A DNA stretch of 25,714 nt, taken from contig DDCX01000108.1 in NCBI GenBank assembly GCA_002336475.1, forward strand, positions 1 through 25,714, given 5' to 3'. Position 1 is the first letter of the stretch; each line of letters opens with the position of its first letter. A program made the position numbers and the translations under genes. Of this stretch, positions 25,205 through 25,714 are shown one piece after another. The notes below the pieces were generated by a model. That model made no database searches, was not told the origin of the DNA, and saw nothing but the letters and a program-made list of their open reading frames with translations. This DNA is from Flavobacteriales bacterium UBA1995. GTDB lineage: Bacteria > Bacteroidota > Bacteroidia > Flavobacteriales_D > Sanyastnellaceae.

Positions 25205-25714
25205 ATGTACGATATCATTGATTTGAACAGCCGCAAGGTTGCTGAGCTCCGGGACATTGCCAAGGAGCTGAATATTGCCAGAACTGACAAGCTCAAGAAG
25301 CAAGAATTGGTGTATGCCATTCTCGACGAGCAAGCCGTCACGACCAGCGCAAAGGCCAAAACCGAAGGTGAAGGCACGAAGAAAGAAGACGGTAAAAAAC
25401 CAGCCAACTCCGGTCGGGGCCGTCAGCGAGCGGCCGCTAAAAAGGAACAAAGTTCTGGAGAGGAAGGTTCAGCCGAACAACCTTCTTCTGAAGAGCGAGG
25501 CAAAGACCGTCAGGAAAAAAATTCCGAGGATGGTGGTCGTAAAGGGCGAAATCAATCCCGCGGAAACCGCCAGAAGGAAGGTGAGAATGATTCCTCTGAG
25601 AAGTCCAACTCCAATAACAACGCCCCCAGCAAGGAAGGCGAAAAGTCGAACAAGGACGGAGCTCAAAACGACCGTGGCAACCGCCGCAACGATCGTGGAG
25701 ACCGGGGTGATCGT
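25205..25714 (+). CDS. rho: Transcription termination factor Rho, N-terminal part (3' end outside window)
   Basis: Open from ATG 25205 to the window edge, 170 codons. It begins MYDIIDLNSRKVAELRDIAK and continues KLKKQELVYAILDEQA, a Rho_N SAP-like helical domain. From about residue 45 it is a low-complexity, highly charged insert rich in Glu, Lys, Arg, Gly, Asn and Ser, ending in RGNRQKEG and NDRGNRRNDRGDRGDR repeats. Such long polar inserts between Rho_N and the RNA-binding domain are characteristic of Bacteroidota Rho and may add RNA binding or phase separation. The RNA-binding and ATPase domains lie beyond the window. Confidence 0.88.
   Translation, partial: MYDIIDLNSRKVAELRDIAKELNIARTDKLKKQELVYAILDEQAVTTSAKAKTEGEGTKKEDGKKPANSGRGRQRAAAKKEQSSGEEGSAEQPSSEERGKDRQEKNSEDGGRKGRNQSRGNRQKEGENDSSEKSNSNNNAPSKEGEKSNKDGAQNDRGNRRNDRGDRGDR

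Overview
The window comes from a fairly GC-rich member of the Bacteroidota, probably an aquatic free-living Flavobacteriales-like lineage; the exact family cannot be read from the sequence. The evidence is a SusC/SusD outer-membrane pair, C-terminal type IX secretion (T9SS) sorting domains on two secreted enzymes, a PorE-like TPR/beta-propeller/OmpA protein, promoters resembling the Bacteroidota -7 box TAnnTTTG, and a Rho factor with the long polar N-terminal insert seen in this phylum. No tRNA, rRNA, CRISPR array, insertion sequence, phage gene or transposase was seen.

Layout. (1) 1-2358, housekeeping: the acidic tail of ribosomal protein S16 (rpsP), a hairpin, rimM, and a PIN-PhoH ATPase. 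(2) 2502-3176: a small secreted lamin-tail-domain protein with one dockerin-like repeat. (3) 3187-9012, minus strand: a tight five-gene operon transcribed pfkA - gap - BadF-type sugar kinase - pgmB - GH65 maltose phosphorylase. (4) 9086-21133, plus strand and divergent: a Nudix/winged-helix transcriptional regulator, a T9SS-secreted GH13 amylase, susC, susD, a small DUF5004-like lipoprotein, a putative SusE/F-position binding protein, a terminator, and a lipoprotein GH13 amylase. (5) 21171-24523: a T9SS-secreted PQQ-type sugar dehydrogenase, convergent with the PorE-like protein. (6) 24593-25714: a YfcE-type phosphodiesterase and the start of rho behind a structured leader.

Regions 3 and 4 read as one starch/maltodextrin system. 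Surface and lipoprotein amylases would cut alpha-glucans, and SusCD with its accessory proteins would bind and import oligosaccharides. In the cytoplasm maltose phosphorylase would split maltose into glucose and beta-glucose-1-phosphate. PgmB would make glucose-6-phosphate from the latter, the BadF kinase may phosphorylate the glucose, and PfkA and GAPDH carry two steps of lower glycolysis. No inner-membrane maltose transporter is visible.

The most interesting signal is regulatory. A perfect palindrome (7-bp arms, 7-nt spacer) lies between the Nudix regulator and the pfkA operon. The same 16-bp core, with one mismatch, recurs just upstream of the susC promoter. This suggests that a catalytically dead Nudix regulator of the NrtR/AraR type controls both halves of the regulon. 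A second striking signal is a pair of mutually exclusive hairpins at the rho start codon.
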